From CAZGVW01 sp964529265 (lineage in GTDB: Bacteria > Planctomycetota > Phycisphaerae > Phycisphaerales > UBA1924), in the NCBI GenBank assembly GCA_964529265.1, contig CAZGVW010000190.1, positions 46,153-110,152 of the forward strand: a stretch of 64,000 bases of DNA, read 5' to 3'. Position numbers and translations under genes: made by a program. The notes beneath the pieces were generated by a model. It saw only the letters and a list, made by a program, of their open reading frames with translations, had not been told where the DNA came from and did not search any database. Below are positions 18,911 through 27,230 of the stretch, piece by piece. The stretch's first letter is position 1. The number at the start of each line of letters is the position of its first letter.

Positions 18911-19069
18911 AACCTCGGACTTGGTTACCCGTATAGTAGAGCGATCGGTTGGACGCGCCGCCGGTATCGGCCTGCGCCGGCGCCCCGAACCGCCGAGGCT
19001 TCCGAAGTCGCCGTCTGGGCTGTGAAGGCCCCTTTTCTGGCGCCGGCAAACCGGCGAGAGGACTGACCA

Positions 19070-20443
19070 ATGCGAAGACGACTCCTCCCGGCTCTGATCG
19101 CGTCGCTTGCCGCGGTGGTGTCCGCCGCCGCGTTCACGGCGGGCTCGGGCGCTGAGGCGCGTGCGGATGACGCGGCGACGTCGCCGAGCGATTCGCTCGA
19201 TGCGCTGATCTTCCGGAACGGGAGGCGCGTCGAGGGCCGGATCATCTCGGAGACCGACACGGAGATCGTGTTCGAGGTGGTCGTGAGCGGCATCAAGGCG
19301 AAGACGACCTACCCGAAGGCGGAGATTCTCGAGATCCAGCGGAATGCGATCGAAGCGCCGGTCGCCACCGAAATTCCGGCGACGCCAATGACGACCGAGC
19401 CGAGCAAACCGGCATCGGCCCGCGAGGGCGTTCCGAAGGTGTACCTGCTGGAGCTGGAAGGCGACCTCGGCTGGGACATTTCCGAGACTCCGCTCAAGAA
19501 CGTGTTCGCCGACGCCGTCTCCCACAAGCCCGACGTGATCGTTGTGAGCATGGACTGCGGCTCGCGGCCGCGCCGATTCGACGGCCTCTTCCAGGCCGAG
19601 GATCTGGGACCGATCGTCGAGAAGCTGATCGCCGACGGCAACCGTGTGGTGTTCTGGATCGACACCGCGGCGTTCGGCGCCGCGTTCCTGCCGCTCGTCA
19701 GCCCGGAGATTTACTTCTACACCGAGGGCCGGCTGGGCGGCGTGGGCGACCTGAGCGATTTCGACATCGGCGACGAGATGGTGAATCAGAAGCAGATCTC
19801 GCTGCGCCTGGGTCACGCGGAGGGCTTTGCCATCAAGGGCGGATACGAGCCGCTGCTCGTCCGCGCCATGGCGCTCCGCGAGATGTGGCTGTGCGCAAAG
19901 ATCGTGGGCGGCAAGCCGATCTACATCCAGCGCGAGCCGCGCCCGCAGGACGGGGAGGGATGGATCGTCCTCACGGATGACGGCGAGGGGAGCAACAAGG
20001 ATGAGTTCCAGTTCGAGGGCAACGACGTTCTGAACCTCGACGCCGAGATGGCCCGCAAACTGGGCGTCTCCAAGGGCACGGTGGACAACCTTGACGACCT
20101 GATCTTCGAGCTGCGCATCGGCCGCGACTACGAAGTGGAGCATGGAAAGAGCGAACAGATCCTGGAGCGCTGGAAGGACGACGTGGAGCGCGCCGTGGAC
20201 CAAATTGAGCGCCTGCAGCAGGAACTCCAGGAAGTCGCCTCCGGCTCGCGCGACGGCACCCTGCAGCGCAAGAGGCTGCTCGAGCAGTGGTACGGAATTC
20301 TCACCCGCTTCGCGGAAGTGCTCGACCCGGAGGGCGAGCAGCGCGCCCAGATCGACGTCGAACTCGAGAAGATCCGCCAGATGCTCCGTGTCTCCAACGA
20401 ACGTCCATCCAGTCCCAGGGGCCGCGGTCCGGGGCTTCGCTGA
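19070..20443 (+). CDS. Exported ClpP/crotonase-fold protein, probably catalytically inactive
   Basis: A 457-residue protein with a signal peptide (about 1-30). A small beta-barrel-like domain follows (about 45-85: LIFRNGRRVEGRIISETDTE), then a ClpP/SppA-like domain (about 120-330). A coiled-coil-rich C-terminus ends the chain (about 360-440, WKDDVERAVDQIERLQQELQ). It is a paralogue of the next gene. Where the paralogue has ESAISAASLTAHNLEEVYF, this protein has DTAAFGAAFLPLVSPEIYF, so the position matching the S49 nucleophile is Ala. A scaffold role is therefore likelier than proteolysis. It shares an operon with the next gene (38 bases apart), which ends in a terminator. Confidence 0.8.
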   Translation: MRRRLLPALIASLAAVVSAAAFTAGSGAEARADDAATSPSDSLDALIFRNGRRVEGRIISETDTEIVFEVVVSGIKAKTTYPKAEILEIQRNAIEAPVATEIPATPMTTEPSKPASAREGVPKVYLLELEGDLGWDISETPLKNVFADAVSHKPDVIVVSMDCGSRPRRFDGLFQAEDLGPIVEKLIADGNRVVFWIDTAAFGAAFLPLVSPEIYFYTEGRLGGVGDLSDFDIGDEMVNQKQISLRLGHAEGFAIKGGYEPLLVRAMALREMWLCAKIVGGKPIYIQREPRPQDGEGWIVLTDDGEGSNKDEFQFEGNDVLNLDAEMARKLGVSKGTVDNLDDLIFELRIGRDYEVEHGKSEQILERWKDDVERAVDQIERLQQELQEVASGSRDGTLQRKRLLEQWYGILTRFAEVLDPEGEQRAQIDVELEKIRQMLRVSNERPSSPRGRGPGLR

Positions 20444-20481
20444 ATCCGCCAGAGGTCAAGGCACGCCGAGGTGAAACTCCC

Positions 20482-21699
20482 ATGATGAACTTTCTGAAGA
20501 TGCTCGTCCTTGTCGCGGTGATCGGCCTCATCGCCTGGTCGGCGCCGTCCGAGGCGGCCAAGGTCACGCTCAAGAGCGGTGAGACGCTCGAAGGCGAGAT
20601 CGTCCGGGAGGGCGAGGGGTTCATCTACCTCCGCATGGCCATCGGCGGCGTCTCCCACGACCGGCTGATCCTCATGGTGGACGTCTCACAGATCGATCGC
20701 GAGGAGCCTGCCGCGCCGGCGACACCCGCCGCCCCGGCCAACGGCGCCCCCGCGAAGCAAGATGAGCCGTCGAAGCAGTCAATCGCGGACGGCGCGACGC
20801 GCGTCGCCTTCATCTCGCTCGAGGACACCGTCGGCTCGCACCTCAACGCCGGCGCGCTGGAGGAATCCTTCAAACGCCTCGATGACGACGACGTTGACGT
20901 CATCGTGCTGCGCATCAACTCCGGCGGCGGCGCCCTGGCCGAGGTCGAGCCCCTGTCCGACTTCATCGAGCGCAAAATGAAGCCCAAGGCCCGTGTCGTC
21001 GCCTGGATCGAATCCGCCATTTCCGCCGCATCACTCACCGCCCACAATCTCGAAGAGGTCTACTTCATGAAGGAGGGCAACTACGGCGGCACGGTTGCCT
21101 ACACGATGACCGGGCCCGGCCAGGCGAAGGCCGCCTCCGGGGAGAACCTCGAGCAGATCCTCCGCCTCGGCGAAAAAATCTCCCGCCGCGGCAATCACGA
21201 TCCGCTCGTCATGCGCGCCATGCAGGTGTACACCAACCTGTCCTGCGACATCGACGAAGAGACCGGCAAGGTGACGTGGCGCAACGATCTCGAAGGCGAG
21301 CACATCGTCTCCACCGAGAACATGATTCTCACCCTCAACTCGCGCGACGCCCTGAAGTACGGCCTCTCCCGCGCCACGTGCGATACGAAGGATGAGTTGA
21401 TGACCGCGATGGGCATCACGGAATGGGTCGAGGTCGGAAAGGACGCCGACGCCTACCAGCGCGAGTTCCGCGAGAACGTCTCCCGCGCCCAGGTGAAGAT
21501 CCAGGAGCTGGGCCAGAAGATGGAAATCGCCATCAGCGTGGGGCAGATCCCCCGCGCCCGCGGCTTCCTCGGCGAGATCCGCACGTGGGTCCGCCGGGCG
21601 CCCTCCCTCGAGATGTACATGGGGCTCAATGACGAGTGGTTCCGCGAGCAGGAGGAGCGCCTCCGCAAGGCCGCTTCCGACCAGGCCCGCCGCGGCTGA
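20482..21699 (+). CDS. Exported ClpP/SppA-fold protein (S49-like)
   Basis: A 405-residue protein with a signal peptide or N-terminal anchor (about 4-24), a small beta-barrel-like domain (26-70: KVTLKSGETLEGEIVREGEG), a Pro/Ala linker and a ClpP/SppA-like domain. VIVLRINSGGGALAEVEPL corresponds to the S49 G-G motif. AWIESAISAASLTAHN places a Ser where SppA has its nucleophile. No clear S49-type Lys block was identified, so activity is uncertain. Two adjacent ATG codons (20482, 20485) give alternative starts. It follows its paralogue and precedes a strong terminator. A paired heteromeric periplasmic complex is a reasonable inference. Confidence 0.82.
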   Translation: MMNFLKMLVLVAVIGLIAWSAPSEAAKVTLKSGETLEGEIVREGEGFIYLRMAIGGVSHDRLILMVDVSQIDREEPAAPATPAAPANGAPAKQDEPSKQSIADGATRVAFISLEDTVGSHLNAGALEESFKRLDDDDVDVIVLRINSGGGALAEVEPLSDFIERKMKPKARVVAWIESAISAASLTAHNLEEVYFMKEGNYGGTVAYTMTGPGQAKAASGENLEQILRLGEKISRRGNHDPLVMRAMQVYTNLSCDIDEETGKVTWRNDLEGEHIVSTENMILTLNSRDALKYGLSRATCDTKDELMTAMGITEWVEVGKDADAYQREFRENVSRAQVKIQELGQKMEIAISVGQIPRARGFLGEIRTWVRRAPSLEMYMGLNDEWFREQEERLRKAASDQARRG

Positions 21700-21726
21700 A
21701 CCCAACTCGCGCTCGGACACCGATCC

Positions 21727-21756
21727 AAGGCCCGGCCGAATCCGCCGGGCCTTTTT
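21727..21756 (+). terminator. Rho-independent terminator
   Basis: A perfect 10-base stem, AAGGCCCGGC (21727-21736) and GCCGGGCCTT (21744-21753), with a seven-base loop, runs into a T-tract ending at 21756. It lies 28 bases after the stop of the ClpP-fold gene pair. Confidence 0.92.
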
Positions 21757-21797
21757 CCTGCGCCTCCATCGCCCGTTCACGGCACAATGCCGCGGCC

Positions 21798-23267
21798 ATG
21801 AACCCGCCCCGCCACATGACGCCCGATGAGTTCCGCGCCCGCGGACGCGACGTGATCGACTGGATCGCCGCGTACATGGAGCGGATCGAATCGCTCCCGG
21901 TCTCCGCCGCAGTTTCGCCCGGCGCCGTCGCGGCGGAGATGCCCCGCAGCGCGCCCGAGCGTCCCGAGCCCTGGACCGACATCCTATCCGACCTCGACCG
22001 CGTGGTCATGCCTGGGATCACGCACTGGCAGTCGCCTTCGTTCTTCGGGTTCTTTCCCGCCAACGCCTCGGGACCGGCCATGCTTGCCGATCTGATCTCC
22101 GCAGGGCTCGGTGTGCAGGGGATGCTGTGGTCAACGAGCCCGGCGTGCACCGAGGTTGAGATCCGTGTGCTCGACTGGCTTGGTGAACTGGTCGGCCTCC
22201 CCGAGACGTTCCTGTCTCGTTCGGGCGCCGGCGGCGGCGTCATTCAGGGCACAGCGAGCGAGTCGTCGCTGGTCGCGATGGTTGCCGCGCTTCATCGGGC
22301 GCGCCGCCGCGGCGCGGGGCCCTTGCGGGTCTACACCAGCAGCCAGGCGCACTCCTCGATCGCCAAGGCGGCGCAGGTGCTCGGCCTCGGCGCGGACGGG
22401 CTTCGTCTGATCGACGTGGATGAGGGACTGGCGATGCGGCCGGAGGCGCTGCGGGCCGCGATCGAGGGCGACCTTCGCAGCGGCGGGAATCCGGCGTTCG
22501 TGTGCGCCACGGTGGGCACGACGTCATCGACCGCGATGGACCCGGTGCGCCCGATCGCCGAAGTCTGCCGCGACCACGGCCTCTGGCTGCACGTGGACGC
22601 CGCCTACGCGGGCGCCATGTGCGTGTGCCCTGAGCACCGCGGGATCATCGACGGCGTCGAAGGGGCCGATTCTTTCAACTTCAACGCGCACAAGTGGCTG
22701 CTCACGAACTTCGATTGCTCGGCGCTCTGGGTGCGCGACCGCCGCGCGCTGACCGACGCCCTGTCCATCACGCCGGAGTACCTCCGCAACGCCGCGAGCG
22801 ATTCGGGCGCGGTGATCGATTATCGCGACTGGCAGATTCCCCTCGGGCGCCGCTTCCGCGCGCTCAAGCTGTGGTTCGTCATCCGGCATTACGGCGCGGA
22901 GGGCCTCCGCGCCCACATCCGTGAGCACCTCCGCCTCGCCGCGCTCTTCGAATCGCTGGTGAGAGAAGACGATCGCTTCGAGATCGCTGCGCCGCGCACT
23001 GCCGGCCTCGTGTGCTTCCGACTGCGCGCGTCGGACGACGTCAACCGGGCGCTCCTGGCCGCGCTGAACGCGACAAGACGGCTTTTCCTGACCCACACCG
23101 CGCTGCCCGATCCGCCCCCCGACGGCGCGCCGCGGATCACGCTGCGCATGGCGATCGGCGGCGCGCAGACACAGGAGCGCCACGTGCGGCGCGCGTGGGA
23201 CACGATCCGGTCTGAGGCGGACCGGCTGGCCCGTCAGGCGGAATCGATCAGCGACGCCGGCGAGTGA
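21798..23267 (+). CDS. Pyridoxal-5'-phosphate-dependent aromatic-L-amino-acid decarboxylase family enzyme
   Basis: A 489-residue group II decarboxylase. The PLP-binding Lys is residue 299 in NFNAHKWLLTNFDCSALWV. His184 (SSQAHSSIAKA), expected to stack on the ring, and Asp267 (LHVDAAYAG), expected to bind the pyridine nitrogen, are present. The N-terminal block HWQSPSFFGFFPANAS is the substrate-loop region of DOPA/tryptophan decarboxylases. It forms an arylalkylamine such as tryptamine, tyramine or dopamine by analogy; the substrate cannot be chosen from sequence. ATG 21798 follows the terminator by 41 bases, so the gene is likely monocistronic. Its end overlaps the convergent PEP-CTERM gene by 20 bases. 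Confidence 0.92.
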   Translation: MNPPRHMTPDEFRARGRDVIDWIAAYMERIESLPVSAAVSPGAVAAEMPRSAPERPEPWTDILSDLDRVVMPGITHWQSPSFFGFFPANASGPAMLADLISAGLGVQGMLWSTSPACTEVEIRVLDWLGELVGLPETFLSRSGAGGGVIQGTASESSLVAMVAALHRARRRGAGPLRVYTSSQAHSSIAKAAQVLGLGADGLRLIDVDEGLAMRPEALRAAIEGDLRSGGNPAFVCATVGTTSSTAMDPVRPIAEVCRDHGLWLHVDAAYAGAMCVCPEHRGIIDGVEGADSFNFNAHKWLLTNFDCSALWVRDRRALTDALSITPEYLRNAASDSGAVIDYRDWQIPLGRRFRALKLWFVIRHYGAEGLRAHIREHLRLAALFESLVREDDRFEIAAPRTAGLVCFRLRASDDVNRALLAALNATRRLFLTHTALPDPPPDGAPRITLRMAIGGAQTQERHVRRAWDTIRSEADRLARQAESISDAGE

Positions 23268-24006
23268 ACACGATCAGCCCGAGGCCGGCCGCGCCAAGGG
23301 CTGCGCCGGTGGGCAGGGGAATGATTGTGGCGGACGCCGAAATCTCAACCACGAGATCGTTGTAGTCCCAATCGGAGGGATCGCCGTTGCGATCCTCCCA
23401 GAAGAGCAGCCATCGCGCCGAAAACTCGCCGCCGCGCGATGAATCGATCAGTTTGTACGTCACCATGTGGTCGGCGAGATCAAGATTGTCCGCATCGCGA
23501 GAGGATTGCGCCCCCTCCTGGCCGTTGCGGCCCCATCGCCACATCTGGCCGCCGAAGTCCATCTCACCCTCGCCGATGAGGTTGAATCCGGTGCCGAACA
23601 CCTGGAACAGCGGCTGAAAGCCCCCGCTCGTGTCGGTGAAATAGCCGAACTCCTGCGCGTAGGCGGCGTACACCGCCTTCGCGTCGGCCGATGCGATTCC
23701 GTCGGTCCATTCCGTATCGATGACGCCGCCGGGATTGCCGGTGACGAGGTTCAGACCGGTTCCAAAGCCGAAATCGTCCACGCGGATCGCCGAGAGCGTG
23801 CTTCCCGCGCCACCCAGTATGAAGTTCGCGCCGGAAGGCGTAAACGTGCCTCCATACACGCCCTCCAGAATCTCCCGGTGGCCAAGTTCGGTCGCGCGCG
23901 GGGCCTCGATGGTGGTGAACCCGGCCGACGCGCCCTGGCCTGTGAAAGCGAAAACCAATCCCGCCGCGGCAGCGGGAATCCTTCCCGATACTCCTCTCCA
24001 CGCCAT
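23248..24006 (-). CDS. Secreted PEP-CTERM-type protein
   Basis: A 252-residue protein with a signal peptide (about 1-28) and a beta-rich body. The body ends in a segment typical of DUF4114-like proteins (WLLFWEDRNGDPSDWDYNDL; the acidic D-W-D-Y-N-D run is recognisable). The C-terminus is a sorting tail: IPLPTGA, then a hydrophobic stretch of about 14 residues and terminal RRRR. This fits the PEP-CTERM pattern recognised by exosortase, with I-P-L-P in place of V-P-E-P. AGGAG lies seven bases before the ATG. No exosortase gene is in the window. Confidence 0.85.
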   Translation of the reverse strand: MAWRGVSGRIPAAAAGLVFAFTGQGASAGFTTIEAPRATELGHREILEGVYGGTFTPSGANFILGGAGSTLSAIRVDDFGFGTGLNLVTGNPGGVIDTEWTDGIASADAKAVYAAYAQEFGYFTDTSGGFQPLFQVFGTGFNLIGEGEMDFGGQMWRWGRNGQEGAQSSRDADNLDLADHMVTYKLIDSSRGGEFSARWLLFWEDRNGDPSDWDYNDLVVEISASATIIPLPTGAALGAAGLGLIVFTRRRR

Positions 24007-24070
24007 GGTGTCACTCCTGCGCTGGCAGTGCCCCGGATCTTCGCACCGCACGGAACGACCACCCCGGGGC

Positions 24071-24099
24071 CTATAACCCAATGTCCCAAAATACGCCAA
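24071..24099 (-). promoter_or_regulatory. Candidate promoter of the PEP-CTERM gene
   Basis: On the minus strand, TTGGCG (24099-24094), a 17-base spacer and TTATAG (24076-24071), 65 bases before the ATG at 24006. It lies in a stretch clearly richer in A/T than its surroundings (about 24070-24130). Confidence 0.45.
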
Positions 24100-24207
24100 A
24101 CATTCAAGCAAAAACCGCGAATCTGAGTAAGTCAGGCGGTTTGGGCGGGGTTTACCGGGCGGCGGACGCCCGATAACCCCTTGACTCCGGAGTCCCCCCG
24201 AAACAGG

Positions 24208-24882
24208 TCAGAACCCAACAGCCCCGAGCCAGCCGGAGGGCTGAGCATCCATGGCCTGGGCGATCGCCAGGAGCGATTCCAGGCTCGGCAGGTGGGCGCC
24301 GCGCTCGATCGAACTCAACTGGCTCACACTGACGCCACTGGCCTCTGAGAGTTCCTTGAGGGTCCACTCCCGGCGGGTGCGGGCGAGGCGGATCTGGCGG
24401 CCCAGGAGGGCCCGGAGGCGGTCCTGGGGCCGGCCGCCGAGATTGAACTCAGCCGCGGCCTGGCGGAGCGTGGCCCGGAGTTCTTCGAGCGAGAAGGGCT
24501 TGGCGAGGTAGTCGTAGACGTCCTGACGGAACGTCTGGCGCATGGTTTCGAGCGATGGGTAGCCGGTCACGACGATGACGCAGAGCCGGCTCCAGCGCCG
24601 GCGGATTTCGGCGAGCACCTCCTCTCCGGTGTGGCGGCCCATCTTGATATCGAGCAGGACGATGTCGGGGAGGCGCTCCTCGCACTGGTTGTAGAACTCG
24701 TCCGGCGTGGCGGCGACGCGCACCTCGTGGCCTTCGCCTTCGAGCACGGCGCGCACGTAGTCACGGAAATCGGCGTCATCGTCGAGGGCGACGATGGAGA
24801 GAGAGGTGGCTTCGGGAGGATCGGTGGACGCGGGATCGGCCAGGTCGGGCGCGAGTTTTCGCGGCGCTGTCGAATCGGTCAT
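24208..24882 (-). CDS. Response regulator with XRE-type helix-turn-helix output
   Basis: A 224-residue protein. The receiver domain (about 28-142) carries the acidic pair in ALDDDADF, phospho-acceptor Asp78 in DIVLLDIKMG, Thr106 and Lys128 in LAKPFS. The output domain (about 160-212) is a Cro/C1-type helix-turn-helix: LARTRREWTLKELSEASGVS, then SQLSSIERGAHLPSLESL. Response regulators more often end in OmpR-, NarL- or Fis-type domains; REC-XRE is uncommon. The ATG overlaps the stop of the upstream histidine kinase gene (ATGA), so the pair are cognate. DNA binding probably targets promoters by a repressor-like helix-turn-helix. Confidence 0.9.
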   Translation of the reverse strand: MTDSTAPRKLAPDLADPASTDPPEATSLSIVALDDDADFRDYVRAVLEGEGHEVRVAATPDEFYNQCEERLPDIVLLDIKMGRHTGEEVLAEIRRRWSRLCVIVVTGYPSLETMRQTFRQDVYDYLAKPFSLEELRATLRQAAAEFNLGGRPQDRLRALLGRQIRLARTRREWTLKELSEASGVSVSQLSSIERGAHLPSLESLLAIAQAMDAQPSGWLGAVGF

Positions 24883-26414
24883 GCCGTGGCCTCCCGGGCG
24901 CTCTCGACGTTGTCGGCGGCGTCATTCTGACCAGTTGCGGCCTCGCCCTCCACCGGCAGCATGACCTCGAAGACCGCGCCGCGTTCGGGCGCGTTTCGCG
25001 CGAGGATGACCCCGCCGTGCTCACGGACAATTCCCTCGGCGACGGCAAGGCCGAGGCCCGTGCCGCGGGCGTCGAGGCGGGTTGAGGAGAAGGGCTCGAA
25101 GAGGCGCGGGAGCACATCCGGATGGATGCCGGGGCCATCGTCGCGCAGCGTGATGGACACCCAGTCTCGGCCGTCGCGCTCGGCGTGCTCGGCGGAGACG
25201 GAGATGACGCCCCGGCCGTTCATGGCGTCGGCGGCGTTGCGGAGAATGTTCACGAACACCTGCACGAGGCGGTCGGGATCGCCCTTGATGACGGCGCCTG
25301 AGGGGGTTTCATCGCGCATCTCGACGTCGCGGACTTCGCGATCGAGGCGGACGAGCGTCCATGCCTCTTCGATGACCGATCGCAGGTCCACCGGCGCTTC
25401 GAGTGGCGGCCGGACACGGGCGAAATCGAGCAGGCTCTCGCTCAGGCGCTCGAGGCGCTGGACGACGCGGAGCATGAGGGCGGCCTGTTCGGGGTCCACG
25501 CCGTTGCCGGGGCGCTCGGCGAGGCGCTCGACGCAGCCCTTGAGCACGGCGAGGGGCGTATTGAGTTCGTGGGCGAGGCCGGCGGACATCATGCCGAGGC
25601 TGGCGAGGCGATCCTGATCGGCCATGTTGCGCCGCGCGGTTTCGAGGAGGTGGTTCTTGCGCTTGAGATCGGTGGCGACGAGTTCGAGGCGCTCGAGGGC
25701 TTCGGCGAGGGCCGTCTCGTGTCGGCGAAGTTTGAGAATGGATTCGTTGCGCGAGCGCATGATCTCGCCGAGTTCATCGGAGGGAATCCGGCCTTCGACG
25801 ATGAGTTCGGCGCCTCGCGCGCCGGACTGGACGGCGGCGTCGGCTTCGAGAAGCGTGCGGATGGGTCCATAGACCTGGCGCGGGAGGACGAAGACCTCGA
25901 GCGTGAGGGCGATCAAGAGGTAGACGCCGACGACGGCGGCGACGACGAGGGCATAGAGGCGGCGGACGGCGTCTCTGGCGGCGGGGGAGCGGGCGGCGGC
26001 GGCCATGAATGCGCCGTGGGCTTCGCTCCAGCGGATGGCGCGGGGCCAGCCGTCGGGAGATTCGGTCATGACGACGGCGCCGGGGGTGCGATGTGCTTCC
26101 GACGCGGGGCCGGAGGGCAGATCGAGGTCGGCGGCGCTGCCGGAGACGATCTTGACGTCGGGTATGGCGGGAAGAGCGGCGGCATCGGCGGCGTTGGGCG
26201 CGAGCGCGAGGGCGATCATGCACTCGTGCGCTTCGGCGCGGCGGACGACTTCCAGGATGGCGGGGCGGACGGCAAGGAGCAGAATCGCGGTGAGGATGAG
26301 CGAGAACGCGGTGTGGAGGACGATGAGTTTCTTGCGGATGCGCATACCGCGGAGGAAGCGGCGGCGCACGGCTTTCGCCTGATTCGAATGGGTGTCAGGG
26401 TCGCTTCGGCTCAC
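24879..26414 (-). CDS. Membrane sensor histidine kinase
   Basis: A 511-residue kinase. Two membrane segments (about 30-50 and 154-176) flank a 100-residue extracytoplasmic sensor. A HAMP-like linker and a coiled coil (about 225-265) follow. The dimerisation domain has the phospho-accepting His282 in AGLAHELNTPLAVL. The ATP-binding domain has VFVNILRNAADAMNG (N box), DDGPGIHPDVLPRLFEPF (G1/F) and GTGLGLAVAEGI (G2). The GTG at 26414 has no clear ribosome site; ATG at 26345 is an alternative that keeps the first membrane helix. Its stop overlaps the response regulator start. A sigma-like membrane protein gene lies 49 bases upstream on the same strand. Confidence 0.92.
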   Translation of the reverse strand: MSRSDPDTHSNQAKAVRRRFLRGMRIRKKLIVLHTAFSLILTAILLLAVRPAILEVVRRAEAHECMIALALAPNAADAAALPAIPDVKIVSGSAADLDLPSGPASEAHRTPGAVVMTESPDGWPRAIRWSEAHGAFMAAAARSPAARDAVRRLYALVVAAVVGVYLLIALTLEVFVLPRQVYGPIRTLLEADAAVQSGARGAELIVEGRIPSDELGEIMRSRNESILKLRRHETALAEALERLELVATDLKRKNHLLETARRNMADQDRLASLGMMSAGLAHELNTPLAVLKGCVERLAERPGNGVDPEQAALMLRVVQRLERLSESLLDFARVRPPLEAPVDLRSVIEEAWTLVRLDREVRDVEMRDETPSGAVIKGDPDRLVQVFVNILRNAADAMNGRGVISVSAEHAERDGRDWVSITLRDDGPGIHPDVLPRLFEPFSSTRLDARGTGLGLAVAEGIVREHGGVILARNAPERGAVFEVMLPVEGEAATGQNDAADNVESAREATA

Positions 26415-26463
26415 GCGGTCATCGTAGTGGGGCTGTTCGGCTGGGCGGCGGCGCGGGAGGAGG

Positions 26464-27177
26464 TCAGAGCCACCAGCGCCATGCGGCCCAGGCGCCCGCG
26501 GCGAGGGCCGCGAGGATCAGGAGGAGGATTGCCCAACGCCGGGTTCGGTTCGTCCTGGCGCGCGATCGCCGCGCGGCGACGAACGGCCCCGGGTCGAGTT
26601 CGGCCGCCTGGCGGCGGAGGTCCTGGATCGCAGAATCGAAGCGGTCGCCGAGGGATTCGCGCATGGCGGAGGCGGAAACGGCGAGGTGCCGCTCCAGCGC
26701 GGTCCTGGAGCAATCCATGGCGCGGCTGGAGGCGATTTCGTCCTTGCCGTCGAGTTCGCGGAGGAGCCAGGCTTCGCGCGATTGCTCCTTAAGGCGCATG
26801 GCGGCCTGATGCGCTTCAGCGGCGGGGCCGGTGAACAGCGCGGCGTCGCTCCGGTGGGGATTGGGGGGATGGGAGTCGGAGGCGGCCGTGGATGAGAGCG
26901 CGCCGCCGCGCCAGTGATGGTGGCCGGCCCTCAGGCGCTCGAGGAGGCCGGCCCGCGGCTTTCCTGGCGCGGATGGCCGCGGCCCGCGGCGGCGAGCGCG
27001 ATCGATGTCCCGGGCGCGGAGGATGACGAGGCGATCGAGGCGAGCCGCGGGGAGGGACGCGAGGTTGCCCTGAGCCCGGAGAGCCGCGGCGACGATCGCA
27101 TCCGCGGCGCGGGCATCGCCGGTGAGGAGCGCGGCCAGGCGCCAGGCTCTTCGTTCGCAGGCTTCGCGCGACTCCAT
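26464..27177 (-). CDS. Membrane-anchored protein with ECF sigma-factor-like regions
   Basis: A 237-residue protein. Residues 7-36 (RRAWRLAALLTGDARAADAI) resemble the start of sigma region 2 of ECF factors. Residues 125-175 (EQSREAWLLRELDGKDEIAS, then CSRTALERHLAVSASAMRES) resemble region 4, with the expected helix-turn-helix spacing. A basic stretch (202-214) precedes a single C-terminal membrane helix (215-234), predicting a cytoplasmic sigma-like body held at the membrane. The linker between regions is His/Pro/Arg-rich. True sigma factors are soluble, and region 2 here is weak. It may be a decayed sigma, an anti-sigma-type scaffold or a membrane-bound regulator. It sits upstream of the kinase/regulator pair. 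Confidence 0.65.
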   Translation of the reverse strand: MESREACERRAWRLAALLTGDARAADAIVAAALRAQGNLASLPAARLDRLVILRARDIDRARRRGPRPSAPGKPRAGLLERLRAGHHHWRGGALSSTAASDSHPPNPHRSDAALFTGPAAEAHQAAMRLKEQSREAWLLRELDGKDEIASSRAMDCSRTALERHLAVSASAMRESLGDRFDSAIQDLRRQAAELDPGPFVAARRSRARTNRTRRWAILLLILAALAAGAWAAWRWWL

Positions 27178-27230
27178 AGGTGCATTGTTGGCTCCGGGCC
27201 CGCCGGAAGCCGCGGCAGTACCTTCTGGTC

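Noticed and set aside
19040..19069. GCCGGCAAACCGGC before the ClpP-fold gene, recalling the opening of a cyclic di-GMP-I riboswitch
   Set aside because: The start codon follows within about 20 bases, leaving no room for the rest of the aptamer.
18041..20203. Minus-strand ORF of 720 codons
   Set aside because: It overlaps both the CCA-adding enzyme and the ClpP-fold gene on the other strand. The translation is His/Arg-rich with no recognisable domain.
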